53,078 nucleotides of DNA from Prevotellamassilia timonensis (GCF_021531665.1 NZ_JADYUH010000010.1:1-53078), one strand, 5' to 3'. Shown: positions 25,057-34,398, counted from the stretch's first letter. Program-made: numbers and translations. Notes: generated from the letters alone by a model not told the origin.

Positions 25057-26739
25057 ATGGAAATCCCTTCAAACTACTCCGACTTTGTGGGTCTGATTGC
25101 CGAGAGCATTCGCAACAACTGGAATGCAGATGCACTGACAGACTATCAAGGTGTCACACTTCAATACAAGGACGTAGCCCGAAAGATCGAGAAACTTCAC
25201 ATTTTGTTTGAAAATGCCGGTGTCAAGAAAGGCGATCGCATCGCTCTCTGCGGACGAAACAGCGCACACTGGGCTGCCGCTTTCCTCGCCGTTTTGAGTT
25301 ATGGTGCTGTCGCGGTGCCCGTGCTCCACGAGTTCAAGGCGCAGCAGGTCCACGACATCGTGAATCACTCTGAAGCCAAAATTCTTTTTGTCGGAGACAT
25401 GGTTTGGCCCGAACTTGACGGTGAAGCCATGCCGAACCTTGAAGGCATCATCTACATTCCTGACTATTCTGTCGTGCTCTCGCGCTCCACGCTCCTCACC
25501 GATGCCCGAGAGAGACTGAACGAATACTTCGGAAAGAAATATCCGAAATATTTCCGACCGGAACACATCAACTATTCCCATCAAACAGACCCCGACGGAC
25601 TCGCGCTCATCAACTACACCAGCGGAACAACCTCCAACTCCAAAGGCGTGATGGTTCCCTTCCGCGCTCTGTGGTCCAACTATATGTTTGCCGAAGAAGT
25701 GCTGGGCAACTATGTAAAAGCCGGAGACAAGGTGATTTCCATGCTTCCGTTGGCTCACATGTATGGCATGGCATTTGAATTCATTTTTGAATTCCTCCAC
25801 GGCTGCCATGTCTATTATCTCACTCGCATTCCTTCCCCGAAGATTGTGTTGAAGGCTTTCAGCGACATCAAGCCTGTCATCATTATCTCCGTTCCGCTCA
25901 TCATCGAGAAAATCATCAAGAAGAACGTGCTCCCGAAACTTCAGACCTACAGCATGAAGGTCTTGCTCAAAGTCCCCGTCATCAGTGGTAAGATTCTTGA
26001 CAAGGTGCGCGACAGCCTCAAAGAAGCCTTCGGAGGAAATTTCTACGAAATCATCATCGGCGGTGCCGCCTTCAACAGCGAGGTCGAAAGTCTGCTGAAG
26101 AAAATCGGATTCAACTATACGGTCGGCTACGGTGCCACCGAGTGTGCTCCCATCATCACCTACGAAGACTGGCATCATTTCCGTCAGGGCTCTTGCGGAA
26201 AAGCCGCGCCTCGCATGGAGGTGAAGGTGAACAGCGCAGACCCGCAGCACATTGCCGGCGAAATTCTCACGCGAGGCATGAACACCATGCTCGGCTATTT
26301 CAAAAATCCCGAAGCCACCGCCGCTGCGCTTGACAGCGAGGGATGGTATCACACGGGCGACCTTGGTCTCATGGATGCCGAAGGCAATCTCTTCATCCGC
26401 GGACGCAGCAAGAACATGCTCCTCGGCGCTTCCGGTCAGAACATCTATCCCGAGGAAATCGAAGACAAACTCAACACCTACCCCTACGTCAGCGAGAGCA
26501 TCGTCATTCAGAGAAACGAAAAACTCTATGCGCTGATTCATCCGGACTATGATGAAGCCGCTGCCGCCGGACTTGACGCGGATGCGCTTCACGCCGTGAT
26601 GGAGCAAAACCGCAAGGAACTCAACAATGAGGTCGCTACCTACGAACGGCTCAGCGGTTTCAAACTCATGAAAGAAGAGTTTGAAAAAACTCCGAAGCGA
26701 AGCATCAAGCGTTTCCTCTACGAGAACGAGGAAGTCTGA
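25057..26739 (+). CDS. AMP-forming long-chain acyl-CoA ligase-like enzyme
   Basis: The 560-residue protein belongs to the ANL superfamily. Motifs in order are the phosphate-binding loop YTSGTTSNSKGV (about residue 190), the YGATECAP stretch, HTGDLG with the ribose-binding Asp (about residue 436), and the hinge RGRSKNMLLGASGQNIYPEE. Near the end, KTPKRSIKRFLY carries the likely catalytic lysine. It activates a carboxylic acid, probably a fatty acid, with ATP and moves it to CoA. Length is typical of FadD-type enzymes, but the exact substrate cannot be read from sequence. It faces away from the rpsF operon and lies ahead of lptB, with a family C repeat between. Confidence 0.88.
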   Translation: MEIPSNYSDFVGLIAESIRNNWNADALTDYQGVTLQYKDVARKIEKLHILFENAGVKKGDRIALCGRNSAHWAAAFLAVLSYGAVAVPVLHEFKAQQVHDIVNHSEAKILFVGDMVWPELDGEAMPNLEGIIYIPDYSVVLSRSTLLTDARERLNEYFGKKYPKYFRPEHINYSHQTDPDGLALINYTSGTTSNSKGVMVPFRALWSNYMFAEEVLGNYVKAGDKVISMLPLAHMYGMAFEFIFEFLHGCHVYYLTRIPSPKIVLKAFSDIKPVIIISVPLIIEKIIKKNVLPKLQTYSMKVLLKVPVISGKILDKVRDSLKEAFGGNFYEIIIGGAAFNSEVESLLKKIGFNYTVGYGATECAPIITYEDWHHFRQGSCGKAAPRMEVKVNSADPQHIAGEILTRGMNTMLGYFKNPEATAAALDSEGWYHTGDLGLMDAEGNLFIRGRSKNMLLGASGQNIYPEEIEDKLNTYPYVSESIVIQRNEKLYALIHPDYDEAAAAGLDADALHAVMEQNRKELNNEVATYERLSGFKLMKEEFEKTPKRSIKRFLYENEEV

Positions 26740-26800
26740 CTCACGCTCCGCTCGACGTTCCTTGCATAGTTCCTTATATATATATAATATGGTATAGTGG

Positions 26801-26921
26801 CAGTGTGTCATAATAGCCAATCTGCTGCGTGGCTATCGGACTCGGGTTTGGTCATGTGTTTTTCCCGCACTCCCTTTGCCCTTTTCCTCAGCGCCTTGCA
26901 TTTTGCCTATTCTGACGCACC
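26801..26921. repeat. Family C repeat, copy 2 (inverted relative to copy 1)
   Basis: It begins AGTGTGTCATAATAGCC and ends ATTCTGACGCACC. Its reverse complement aligns along its length with 22598-22716, with about one change in five to six bases. It lies between the acyl-CoA ligase and lptB. Confidence 0.8.
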
Positions 26922-26980
26922 GTCCAAGGGTGTAGCCAAAATGTGCATTTTGACACATCCCGTCTTGAAAAAAGAACAAC

Positions 26981-27769
26981 ATGGCAGAACTTGAAACAAC
27001 GCCTGCTCCCGAACACCGCATGGTGTTGCGTTCGGAGAATTTGGTCAAGAAATATGGTCGCCGAACCGTCGTGAACGGCGTGTCTTTTGACGTCAAACAA
27101 GGAGAAATCGTGGGTTTGCTCGGTCCGAACGGAGCGGGGAAAACCACGTCTTTTTATATGACCACCGGACTCGTCGTGCCCAACGGCGGAAGAATCTTCC
27201 TTGACGATGAGGAAATCACGAAAGACCCTGTCTATAAGCGCGCTCAGAAAGGCATCGGCTATCTCGCCCAGGAAGCATCCGTCTTCCGCAAGATGAGCGT
27301 GGAGGACAACATCGCCTCCGTGCTGGAGATGACCGGGCGTTCGAAAGAATATCAGCGCGACAAACTCGAGAGCCTCATTTCCGAGTTCAACCTTCAGAAA
27401 GTACGCAAGAACCCCGGAGACGCCCTCTCGGGTGGCGAGCGACGCAGAACCGAGATTGCACGCTGTCTCGCCATCGACCCGAAGTTCATCATGTTGGACG
27501 AACCTTTCGCCGGCGTGGACCCGATTGCTGTCGAAGACATTCAGTATGTCGTCTGGAAACTCAAAGACCGCAACATCGGCATCCTCATCACCGACCACAA
27601 TGTCGAAGAAACGCTCTGCATCACCGACCGCGCCTATCTCCTTTTTGAGGGAAGAATCCTCTTCCAAGGCAATCCCGAAGAACTCTCCGAGAATCAAGTC
27701 GTTCGAGACAAATATCTCACCAATAGTTTCAAACTGAGAAAGAAAGACTTCAGCGCAATGAACCGTTAG
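26981..27769 (+). CDS. lptB: LPS export ABC transporter ATP-binding protein
   Basis: The 262-residue protein has Walker [10 protein letters not shown] (about residue 47), the Q-loop within [18 protein letters not shown], the signature LSGGERRR, Walker [11 protein letters not shown] and the H-loop ITDHNV. GYLAQE.SVFRKLSVE and DHNVEETL are characteristic of LptB. It powers extraction of lipopolysaccharide from the inner membrane with LptF and LptG, which are not in the window. The first ~15 residues are an extra polar stretch before the usual start. Confidence 0.95.
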   Translation: MAELETTPAPEHRMVLRSENLVKKYGRRTVVNGVSFDVKQGEIVGLLGPNGAGKTTSFYMTTGLVVPNGGRIFLDDEEITKDPVYKRAQKGIGYLAQEASVFRKMSVEDNIASVLEMTGRSKEYQRDKLESLISEFNLQKVRKNPGDALSGGERRRTEIARCLAIDPKFIMLDEPFAGVDPIAVEDIQYVVWKLKDRNIGILITDHNVEETLCITDRAYLLFEGRILFQGNPEELSENQVVRDKYLTNSFKLRKKDFSAMNR

Positions 27770-27825
27770 GCTTGTTTCGTCCCCCTTTCCTCTCTTTGAT
27801 TTTTCTGAATCCATCATTCACCATC

Positions 27826-30300
27826 ATGAACATAGCACTTCTCAGCATCCTTTCCTTGGCGGCCTCCGCCGACACCCTCGTGGTGGAGAAGGCAGACCTC
27901 GTTTCCTCTGCCCCTCTCATCCGCCCCTATCAAACAGATTCTGTCAATCTGAAAGAAAAGACTCTTGACCTGAAAGAGGCTTTGGAGAAAAACAAACCCT
28001 TCAAACCCGCCCGTGTCGCACAACCCGCCGCCGTGCAGGTTGTGAAACGTGGCGAAGCCCTCAACTGTCCGGAAAATGCAGCGGGCGTCCTCCGCACCCT
28101 GCGTTTCAACGTGCAGACTCCGCGCTTCGTCGAAGCCACACTCTCGGTGGAGAAGTTGGCGAACCATCGCGTCTATGTCGATGGAACGCAACTCAGCGGC
28201 GACAAACTCTCCCTCCAACCCGGTCGCGCTGAGATTGTCATCCAAGCCTTGACGCTTGCCGAAGCCAAAGACTCCTTCTTTGTCAGCCTTCGGGGCGACA
28301 ACCTCAAAGATGTCGTGGTGAACGCCACCGGCAAGCGCCCCTACACCATGAAAGACATGCTGCTCGGCGAAAGTTACAGCCGATGCTCCATGTCGCCCGA
28401 TGGAAAATTCGCCGTCATTCTGACCTATCTCCGAGAAGAGAACGGAAACATTTCCTACACCACACGCCTCACCGAACTCGCCACCGGAAAAGACGTTTTC
28501 AAACTCAACGGCTACACGCCCTATTCCTGGCTCGAGGCGGAAGACCATCAACTCTTCTTCACCCGCAACAACCTGCAGGGACGGGAACTTGTCCTCTTCG
28601 ACGCTGCCACTCGCAACGAGACGGTGTTGGCGGAACACATTCCCGACGGAAACTTCGAGGTCTCTCCGAAAAAGGACTATTTGATTTACACCCTCACCGA
28701 AGAAGGCCCCACCACTTCCAACAGTCTCAAACTCCTGCGCGACCCGGATGACCGTATGCCGGGATGGAGAAATCGCAGCACGCTTTGGAAATATGACCTC
28801 GCCTCTGCCACGATGAGCCGACTGACCTACGGCAGTGCAGGAGTCTATCTTTCAGACATTTCTCAGGATGCCAAGAAACTCCTGCTTTGCTACACCCGCT
28901 TCGATCCTGCCAAGATGCCCTTCGAACGCAGAACCATCGTCGAAATGGATGCCTACACCGGCAAGGTGGACACGCTTCTCGCCGACACGGCTTTCATCTC
29001 CTCTGCCATCTACTCTCCCGACGCCACCCGCCTGCTCATTTCCGCTTCTCCCGCTTCCTTCAACCGCCTCGGCTGTGAAGTCGGAAAGGACATGAATCCC
29101 AGTGCGTTTGACTATCGTCTTTATCTCTACGACATCGCATCTCACCAGACCAAACCCTTGCTCCCGGGCTTCAAACCCTCCGTCGGAAACTATCAGTGGT
29201 CTCGCGGTGACGGTCAAATCTATTTTGTGGCGGATGACGCCAGCGGTCGCGGCATCTTCTCGCTGAATCCCGAGAGCGGCGCGGTCAAGAGTTACCGTCT
29301 TCCCATCGAATGCGTTTCCGGCTTCTCCATGGCTGTCGGACAGCGCAAGAATCCGGACTTTATGGCGTTCGGGCAGAGCGGAGAGCGTGCACGCGACATG
29401 GTGATTGGCAAGTTGGACACCACGACTCCGCGTGTGAAACCCTTCGGTCCTCTCAGCTTTGAAAAGAGTGTCGGCGACGTCGCCGTCGGAAGTTGCCGCG
29501 ACTGGAAGTTCCTCACCTCCCGAGGCGACTCCATCGATGGTTTCTTCTTCCTCCCGCCCAATTTCGATGAGACGAAGAAATATCCCATGATTGTCTATTA
29601 CTACGGCGGCTGCACGCCCTCCACGAAGTGTTTGGAATATCAGTATCCCGTGCAGGTGCTTGCCGGTCAGGGCTACGTGGTCTATGTCGTCAACCCGAGC
29701 GGTTGCATCGGCTACGGTCAAGAATTTGCCGCCCGCCACGTCAATGCCTGGGGCAAGCGCACCGCGGAGGACATCATTGAAGGCACCCGTCAGTTCTGCA
29801 AAGAACACACCTTTGTCGATGCTTCCAAAATCGGTTGCATGGGTGCTTCCTACGGCGGCTTCATGACGCAGTATCTTCAGACCCGCACCGACCTCTTCGC
29901 CGCAGCCGTTTCCCACGCCGGCATCAGCAACATCGCCAGCTACTGGGGTGGGGGATATTGGGGCTACACCTACGGCGAGTGTGCGCAGTATGGCAGCTTC
30001 CCCTGGAACAACCCCTCTCTCTATGTCGAGCAGTCTCCCTTGTTCAGCGCAGACAAAATCAAAACCCCTCTGCTCCTGCTCCACGGCACCGTAGATACCA
30101 ACGTGCCGACCAACGAGAGCCAGCAACTCTACACCGCGCTGAAGATTCTCGGCAAGGAGGTGGAATATGTGCAAGTCGATGGCGAGAACCACGTCATTGT
30201 GGACTACAAAAAGCGCATGGCTTGGCAGCAAGTCATCTTCGCCTGGTTCGCCAAGCACCTGAAAAACGACGATGCCTGGTGGAAGAGTCTGAAACTCTAA
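27826..30300 (+). CDS. S9-family serine peptidase (prolyl oligopeptidase / DPP IV type)
   Basis: From the ATG at 27826 the protein is 824 residues. It starts with a signal-like segment (MNIALLSILSLAASADTL), so it is exported. A beta-propeller-like region occupies roughly residues 150-560. The C-terminal alpha/beta hydrolase domain has the nucleophile GASYGGFMTQ, the acid in HGTVDTNVPT and the His in GENHVI, with PMIVYYYGGCTPS before them. Such enzymes remove dipeptides or cut prolyl bonds in peptides, usually in the periplasm. An upstream non-ATG extension is possible but less likely. It follows lptB by 57 bases and is closed by a hairpin at 30344-30415. Confidence 0.88.
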   Translation: MNIALLSILSLAASADTLVVEKADLVSSAPLIRPYQTDSVNLKEKTLDLKEALEKNKPFKPARVAQPAAVQVVKRGEALNCPENAAGVLRTLRFNVQTPRFVEATLSVEKLANHRVYVDGTQLSGDKLSLQPGRAEIVIQALTLAEAKDSFFVSLRGDNLKDVVVNATGKRPYTMKDMLLGESYSRCSMSPDGKFAVILTYLREENGNISYTTRLTELATGKDVFKLNGYTPYSWLEAEDHQLFFTRNNLQGRELVLFDAATRNETVLAEHIPDGNFEVSPKKDYLIYTLTEEGPTTSNSLKLLRDPDDRMPGWRNRSTLWKYDLASATMSRLTYGSAGVYLSDISQDAKKLLLCYTRFDPAKMPFERRTIVEMDAYTGKVDTLLADTAFISSAIYSPDATRLLISASPASFNRLGCEVGKDMNPSAFDYRLYLYDIASHQTKPLLPGFKPSVGNYQWSRGDGQIYFVADDASGRGIFSLNPESGAVKSYRLPIECVSGFSMAVGQRKNPDFMAFGQSGERARDMVIGKLDTTTPRVKPFGPLSFEKSVGDVAVGSCRDWKFLTSRGDSIDGFFFLPPNFDETKKYPMIVYYYGGCTPSTKCLEYQYPVQVLAGQGYVVYVVNPSGCIGYGQEFAARHVNAWGKRTAEDIIEGTRQFCKEHTFVDASKIGCMGASYGGFMTQYLQTRTDLFAAAVSHAGISNIASYWGGGYWGYTYGECAQYGSFPWNNPSLYVEQSPLFSADKIKTPLLLLHGTVDTNVPTNESQQLYTALKILGKEVEYVQVDGENHVIVDYKKRMAWQQVIFAWFAKHLKNDDAWWKSLKL

Positions 30301-30343
30301 ACCGACGTTCTGAAAAACAGGTTGAACAGTTTTTCGTTTAGAG

Positions 30344-30415
30344 GAGCGGTCTTTTGTGAGTGGAGACGGAAGCACAGCGTGCTGTGTGACTGACGAGACT
30401 TACAAAAGACCGCTC
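30344..30415. terminator. Long hairpin behind the S9 peptidase; shares core with family A
   Basis: Perfect 14-bp arms GAGCGGTCTTTTGT (30344-30357) and ACAAAAGACCGCTC (30402-30415) with an inner hairpin ACAGCGTGCTGT. TGTGACTGACGAGACTTACA in the right half matches the centre of the family A elements. It may end transcription, but there is no T-run, so it may equally be a mobile repeat. Confidence 0.65.
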
Positions 30416-30445
30416 TGACAATCGCAATAAAACCCTACAAAAACA

Positions 30446-31618
30446 ATGATCTACGTCCACGTCCCTTTCTGTGCTTCGCGCTGCACTTACTGCGACTTCT
30501 ACTCCACAACCGGTGGGGTGGAGCAACGGCAGGCATACGTCAAGGTACTGAAGGAGGAAATCAAGGCAAGAGCACACGAACTGAAAAAAGTGAGAAAAAG
30601 TGGGCGGGAGGAAGGTGTGCCACTGCGCTCCATCTACTTCGGCGGGGGAACGCCGTCGCGGCTGACCGCTGAAGAAATTGAGGAGATTCTTGACACACTG
30701 CGCCAATTCTATTTCTTGGATGACGCCACCGAGGTGACGCTGGAGGCAAATCCCGATGACTTGACAGATTCCTTTCTTTCTGCACTCAAGAAGATGGGCA
30801 TCAATCGCGTGAGCCTCGGGGTGCAGACCTTCAACGACGACTTACTGAAAGTGATTCATCGGCGTCACGATGCTGCCACGGCGGTGAGGGCGGTGGAACG
30901 CCTGCAGCGGGCGGGGATTCGGAACATCAGTCTCGACCTCATCTATTCTTTGCCGCTTCAAACGCTTGAGTCTTTCCGACATGACGTTCGGACGGCACTC
31001 TCGCTTGGCGTAACCCACCTTTCTGCCTACGCACTGATGGTGGCGGAGGGCACGGTGATGGCACGGCGCATTGATGCCCACGAACTGGCGCTGCCCGACG
31101 AGGAAACGGTGCTGAAAGAGTATGACACGCTGTGTGAAATGACAGCCGCGGCAGGGATGGAGCACTATGAGATTTCCAACTTTGCCCTACCGAACTTTCA
31201 CTCCCGCCACAACAGCGGGTATTGGGATACGGAGGTGGCATACGTAGGTCTCGGACCTGGAGCGCACTCTTTCCGTCTGGCATCGGAGGATGCACCGTGG
31301 GGCGTGCGTCGCCACAATCTTTCGGACCTTGGTGCGTGGTTGAAGCGTCCAGGTCAGCCCCCCTTCCAAGAAGAAGTACTGACGGAGGAGGATGCTTTCA
31401 ACGAGACGGTGATGACGGCGCTGAGAACTTCAGCGGGACTGAATCTTCAGAAATTGGAGCAACACTTTTCGCCACGTCGTTTGGAACGTCTTCTTCAAGA
31501 TGCCCATGTGCATCTGAAGCGCGGCACGCTGTGTCTGATAGGTCAGCACCTGCGTCTCCCGGAAGCAGCATTCCCCGTGAGCAACGACGTCATCAGCGAC
31601 CTTTTCCAGGTGGAGTAG
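30446..31618 (+). CDS. hemW: Heme chaperone HemW (radical SAM, HemN-like)
   Basis: The 390-residue protein starts MIYVHVPFCASRCTYCDFYS. CASRCTYC holds the CxxxCxxC cluster motif of radical SAM proteins at residues 8-15. Next come YFGGGTPSRL and the SLGVQTFND and ISLDLIYSLP strands, and the C-terminal HemW domain with ISNFALPNFHSRHNSGYW. HemW proteins bind heme and deliver it and lack the N-terminal part required of true coproporphyrinogen oxidases. Length is normal. Confidence 0.93.
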   Translation: MIYVHVPFCASRCTYCDFYSTTGGVEQRQAYVKVLKEEIKARAHELKKVRKSGREEGVPLRSIYFGGGTPSRLTAEEIEEILDTLRQFYFLDDATEVTLEANPDDLTDSFLSALKKMGINRVSLGVQTFNDDLLKVIHRRHDAATAVRAVERLQRAGIRNISLDLIYSLPLQTLESFRHDVRTALSLGVTHLSAYALMVAEGTVMARRIDAHELALPDEETVLKEYDTLCEMTAAAGMEHYEISNFALPNFHSRHNSGYWDTEVAYVGLGPGAHSFRLASEDAPWGVRRHNLSDLGAWLKRPGQPPFQEEVLTEEDAFNETVMTALRTSAGLNLQKLEQHFSPRRLERLLQDAHVHLKRGTLCLIGQHLRLPEAAFPVSNDVISDLFQVE

Positions 31619-31864
31619 GGGCGAGGAAGAAAGACACGGCTCCCTGCGAAAATCTTGCAGAATCCGAGGGGGCTGACAAAATTGGCTTTGAAGTTGCGCA
31701 TAAGCAGAGTAAGGGTTCTTAGCGTTTTACTCGCTTCAAAGTCACTAATGGTCTGTGGATTGTGCAGCTTTTTGTTAGTAAATGTTCAAAAGCTGACTTC
31801 AATCAAAGAGTGATGAACCTTCGTAAAACGAAATGTATTGCAATAAGTTTGTTACATTTGCATC
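31619..31864. other. Non-coding junction before the restriction island
   Basis: No gene seen. It contains an imperfect pair TTGAAGTTGCGCATAAGC / GCGTTTTACTCGCTTCAA (about 31686-31742) that could form a hairpin. It marks the left edge of the decayed type I restriction locus. Confidence 0.4.
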
Positions 31865-31981
31865 ATAGAACATCTCTTTATCTCCAAGCCCGTGCAGCTC
31901 CGCACCCTCGATGCCATCATGAAGGACTTCCGCAGCATCGAGCACGACACCGACGGACTGTTGGACGAAATAATGAAGTAA
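31865..31981 (+). pseudogene. 3' remnant, probably hsdM
   Basis: A frame of 38 codons encoding IEHLFISKPVQLRTLDAIMK.. and ending ..TDGLLDEIMK-stop. This ending resembles the C-termini of type I methyltransferase subunits (..EIxxLxxETDGLLDEIL). No upstream part of such a gene is present. The stop lies four bases before the DUF1016 start, so that gene once followed as next in the operon. Confidence 0.5.
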
Positions 31982-31985
31982 GCGT

Positions 31986-33008
31986 ATGAATGAATTGACG
32001 ACCAACGGCAATGTCTTGAACGACATCCGCAGGATTATAGAAGATGGCAGACGGCAGGCGTATGCTGCTGCCGGTCAGATAGCCATTGCAACCTATTGGA
32101 ACATTGGCAGGCGAATTGTGGAAGAAGAACAGCAAGGACAGGAGCGGGCTAAATATGGCACTAAACTAATCGCTAATCTTGCCCGACAACTGACGTTGGA
32201 ATATGGTTCGGGATTTGGGCAGCGTAGCTTAGAGCAATATCGTCGTTTCTACTTGAGTTTCAAAGATTTGGAGATTGCGCACACGCGTGTGCGCAATTTG
32301 ACTTGGAGTCATCTTTGTATCATCATGCGCGAAGCAACACCGGAAGGAAGGCAATGGTATATGAAGGAGGCATCTGAGCAGATGTGGAGCGTGCGTACCT
32401 TGGAACGTAATGTTTCCACCCAATACTATGGTCGCATGATGGCTTCGCAACGTCAGCAATTAGAACTTCCGTTGCCTGCAGTTGAAGGTGAAGACCCGAA
32501 GGAATACATCAAGAATCCCTTTGTGGCAGAATTCATGGGCTTTCGCAAGGATGCTAAATTTGACGAATCTGAGATGGAGCAAGCCTTGCTGGACAACCTT
32601 CAGCAGTTCATCTTGGAGCTTGGTCGTGGCTTTGCCTTTGTAGATAGACAGAAACACATCAAGGCGGACACCGAGGACTATTATATTGACTTGGTGTTCT
32701 ACAACTATCGTATGAAGCGATTTGTCTTGTTTGAGCTGAAGACGCACAAACTGACCCATCAAGACGTGGGGCAACTGGATATGTATGTACGTATGTTTGA
32801 CGATCTGGTGAAAGGAGAGGATGACAATCCAACCTTAGGAGTGTTGCTTTGCACCGAAACAGACAAGACCATTGCCAAGTATTCCGTACTGCACGAGAGC
32901 GAACAGCTGTTTGCCTCGAAATATATGGCATACATGCCCACCGAAGAAGAACTGCGTCGAGAGATAGAACAGCAAAAGCAGTTCTTTCTCGCTCAGCATG
33001 GTAAATAA
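31986..33008 (+). CDS. DUF1016 (YhcG-type) PD-(D/E)XK nuclease-domain protein
   Basis: The 340-residue protein has two parts. The N-terminal half (to about residue 150) is the DUF1016 helical domain with IARYWNIGRRIVEEEQ-like sequence and GFGQRSLEQYRRFYLSF. The C-terminal half has the PD-(D/E)XK nuclease core YYIDLVFYNYRMKRFVLFELK. It is intact and of normal length. Such genes are common passengers in type I restriction loci of Bacteroidales, where their role is not known. Here it stands between remnants of hsdM and hsdS and has 20-bp repeats at both ends, as if moved in as a cassette. Confidence 0.88.
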   Translation: MNELTTNGNVLNDIRRIIEDGRRQAYAAAGQIAIATYWNIGRRIVEEEQQGQERAKYGTKLIANLARQLTLEYGSGFGQRSLEQYRRFYLSFKDLEIAHTRVRNLTWSHLCIIMREATPEGRQWYMKEASEQMWSVRTLERNVSTQYYGRMMASQRQQLELPLPAVEGEDPKEYIKNPFVAEFMGFRKDAKFDESEMEQALLDNLQQFILELGRGFAFVDRQKHIKADTEDYYIDLVFYNYRMKRFVLFELKTHKLTHQDVGQLDMYVRMFDDLVKGEDDNPTLGVLLCTETDKTIAKYSVLHESEQLFASKYMAYMPTEEELRREIEQQKQFFLAQHGK

Positions 33009-33020
33009 TGAAGTAAGCGT

Positions 33021-33137
33021 ATGGAAAATGTCTCGATAAGATTCTATAACGACCACGAGTTGGTTAGTGCCACTACCCAACTGAAACTGCGGACTGCCGA
33101 CGGAAAGAGATACAACAACTGGAATAATAGTATATGA
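33021..33137 (+). pseudogene. Internally deleted RhuM/Bro-N-like fragment
   Basis: Thirty-eight codons (MENVSIRFYNDHE.. then ..LVSATTQLKLRTADGKRYN) join the start of a Bro-N/RhuM-type protein to a later segment, VSATTQLKLxxxDGKRYxT, which normally lies 60 or more residues on. The rest is lost. The end overlaps the hsdS fragment start. Confidence 0.55.
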
Positions 33138-33238
33138 CACAACGATACGATACATATAAGGACAGTGGGGTGCAATGGCTCGCTCCCCGCAGTTTAGTGT
33201 GCGACACCGACGGACTGCTGGACGAAATAATGAAGTAA
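33134..33238 (+). pseudogene. hsdS N-terminus fused to hsdM-like C-terminus
   Basis: MTQRYDTYKDSGVQWL is the usual opening of Bacteroidales type I specificity subunits. After 16 residues it switches, via a few unrelated residues, to DTDGLLDEIMK-stop, the same end as the remnant at 31865-31981. The frame is kept over 34 residues. This is a recombination product, not a working HsdS. Confidence 0.65.
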
Positions 33239-33294
33239 GCGTATAGTATTTGCAAATACGTTTGCAAATTCTTACTACAAAACATAAAATACTT

Positions 33295-34131
33295 ATGACA
33301 AAGAAACAAGAGATAAAGATATTTGAAGACAAGAAGGTACGCACAGTGTGGGACTCCGAGACTGAACAGTGGTACTTCTGTGTTGTGGATGTAGTAGAGG
33401 TTCTTACCGATAGTAAGAATCCGACGGACTATATAAAAAAGATGAAGAAACGTGATCCATCCCTTGCTGAAGGGTGGGGACAAATTGTCTCCCCCCTTTC
33501 TTTACAGACCGCTGGAGGAAAGCAACGTGTCAACTGCGCCACACAACAGGGACTTTTCCGCATCATCCAGTCCATCCCTTCGCATAAGGCTGAGCCATTC
33601 AAGATATGGATGGCACAGGTTGCATCGCAACGTCTCGACCAGATGCAGGATCCTGAACTCTCCATCGAACAAGCTATTGCCGACTATAAGCGTTTGGGGT
33701 ATAGCGACAAATGGATAAACAGTCGGGTGAAAGGCATTGAGGTACGCAAGGAACTGACAGACGAATGGGAACGAGCCGGTGTGAAGCAAGGACAACAGTA
33801 CGCTTCACTGACCGACATCATTACACGTGAATGGAGCGGCATGACCACACGTCAGTACAAGCAACACAAGGGATTGAAGAAAGAGAATCTTCGAGACAAC
33901 ATGACCAACGTGGAACTTGCTCTCAATATGTTGGCAGAGGCTTCGACTACAGAAATATCCAAGCAGAAAAATCCTCGTGGATTTGCTGAGAGTGCCAAGA
34001 TTGCCAAAGAAGGAGGCAGTGTGGCAAAAGCTGCACGAAAGCAGTTGGAAAGCAAGACAGGCAAGTCGGCTATCTCGTCAGCAAAGGCAAGCGACTATCT
34101 GTTGCCACCAACCGACAATGAGGGGGAATAG
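33295..34131 (+). CDS. Bro-N domain (phage antirepressor-like) protein
   Basis: The 278-residue protein starts MTKKQEIKIFEDKKVRTVWD. The N-terminal Bro-N domain (to about residue 120) has WYFCVVDVVEVLTDSKNPTDYIKKMKKRD and RVNCATQQGLFRIIQSI. The C-terminal half is helical and basic, with a DinD-like GMTTRQYKQHKGLKKENLRDNMTNVE segment. The frame is open 15 codons upstream without an ATG. Such proteins are frequent in type I restriction loci and prophages; a DNA-binding regulatory role is likely but unproven. Complete, unlike its neighbours. Confidence 0.8.
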   Translation: MTKKQEIKIFEDKKVRTVWDSETEQWYFCVVDVVEVLTDSKNPTDYIKKMKKRDPSLAEGWGQIVSPLSLQTAGGKQRVNCATQQGLFRIIQSIPSHKAEPFKIWMAQVASQRLDQMQDPELSIEQAIADYKRLGYSDKWINSRVKGIEVRKELTDEWERAGVKQGQQYASLTDIITREWSGMTTRQYKQHKGLKKENLRDNMTNVELALNMLAEASTTEISKQKNPRGFAESAKIAKEGGSVAKAARKQLESKTGKSAISSAKASDYLLPPTDNEGE

Positions 34132-34136
34132 GAATT

Positions 34137-34211
34137 ATGACACAACGATACGATACATATAAGGATAGTGGGGTGCAATGGCTCGGGGAATTTCTGGGGC
34201 CTTGGGGATGA
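34137..34211 (+). pseudogene. Second hsdS 5' remnant
   Basis: It repeats MTQRYDTYKDSGVQWLGEF, nearly identical in DNA to 33134-33181, then runs into unrelated sequence and stops after 24 codons. It starts five bases after the Bro-N stop. A family B element follows 25 bases later. Together with 33134-33238 it shows that the hsdS start has been duplicated and both copies have decayed. Confidence 0.7.
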
Positions 34212-34236
34212 GGAGAGCAAAATATCTATTAAATTT

Positions 34237-34398
34237 AGTAATCCTCAAATAATAACCTGTCTCGTCTTTGAAAATCTTTTCGGTCCATATTTCCTCCCTC
34301 ATCAGTCACATAGCTACGGCTATGCTCCTTCTTCGGGTGAAAATCTGACCTCAAAAATCTAATTCAAATCTGACGCAACTTATTATTTTCATATTACT
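34237..34398. repeat. Family B miniature element, copy 2
   Basis: 162 bp, AGTAATCCTCAAATAATAAC.. to ..ATTTTCATATTACT. Same length as the other four copies. It sits at the right edge of the restriction island. A relic of a family A end (CAGAACACCCCTT) lies at about 34480-34492. Confidence 0.9.

Larger units (their letters stand above)
31968..33244. repeat. 20-bp sequence in three copies across the island
   Basis: AAATAATGAAGTAAGCGTAT occurs at 31968-31987, 33003-33022 and 33225-33244. The first spans the hsdM' stop and the DUF1016 start, the second the DUF1016 stop and the Bro-N fragment start, the third the hsdS/hsdM fusion stop. It is the hinge at which genes have been joined or exchanged. 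Confidence 0.85.

Noticed and set aside
25069..26820. 583-codon open frame opposite the acyl-CoA ligase
   Set aside because: It mirrors the ligase gene almost exactly and has no independent motifs. The ligase has all ANL motifs.
31762..31989. 75-codon frame starting MQLFVSKCSK
   Set aside because: It is out of frame with the recognisable ..LLDEIMK end of the hsdM-like remnant in the same place.
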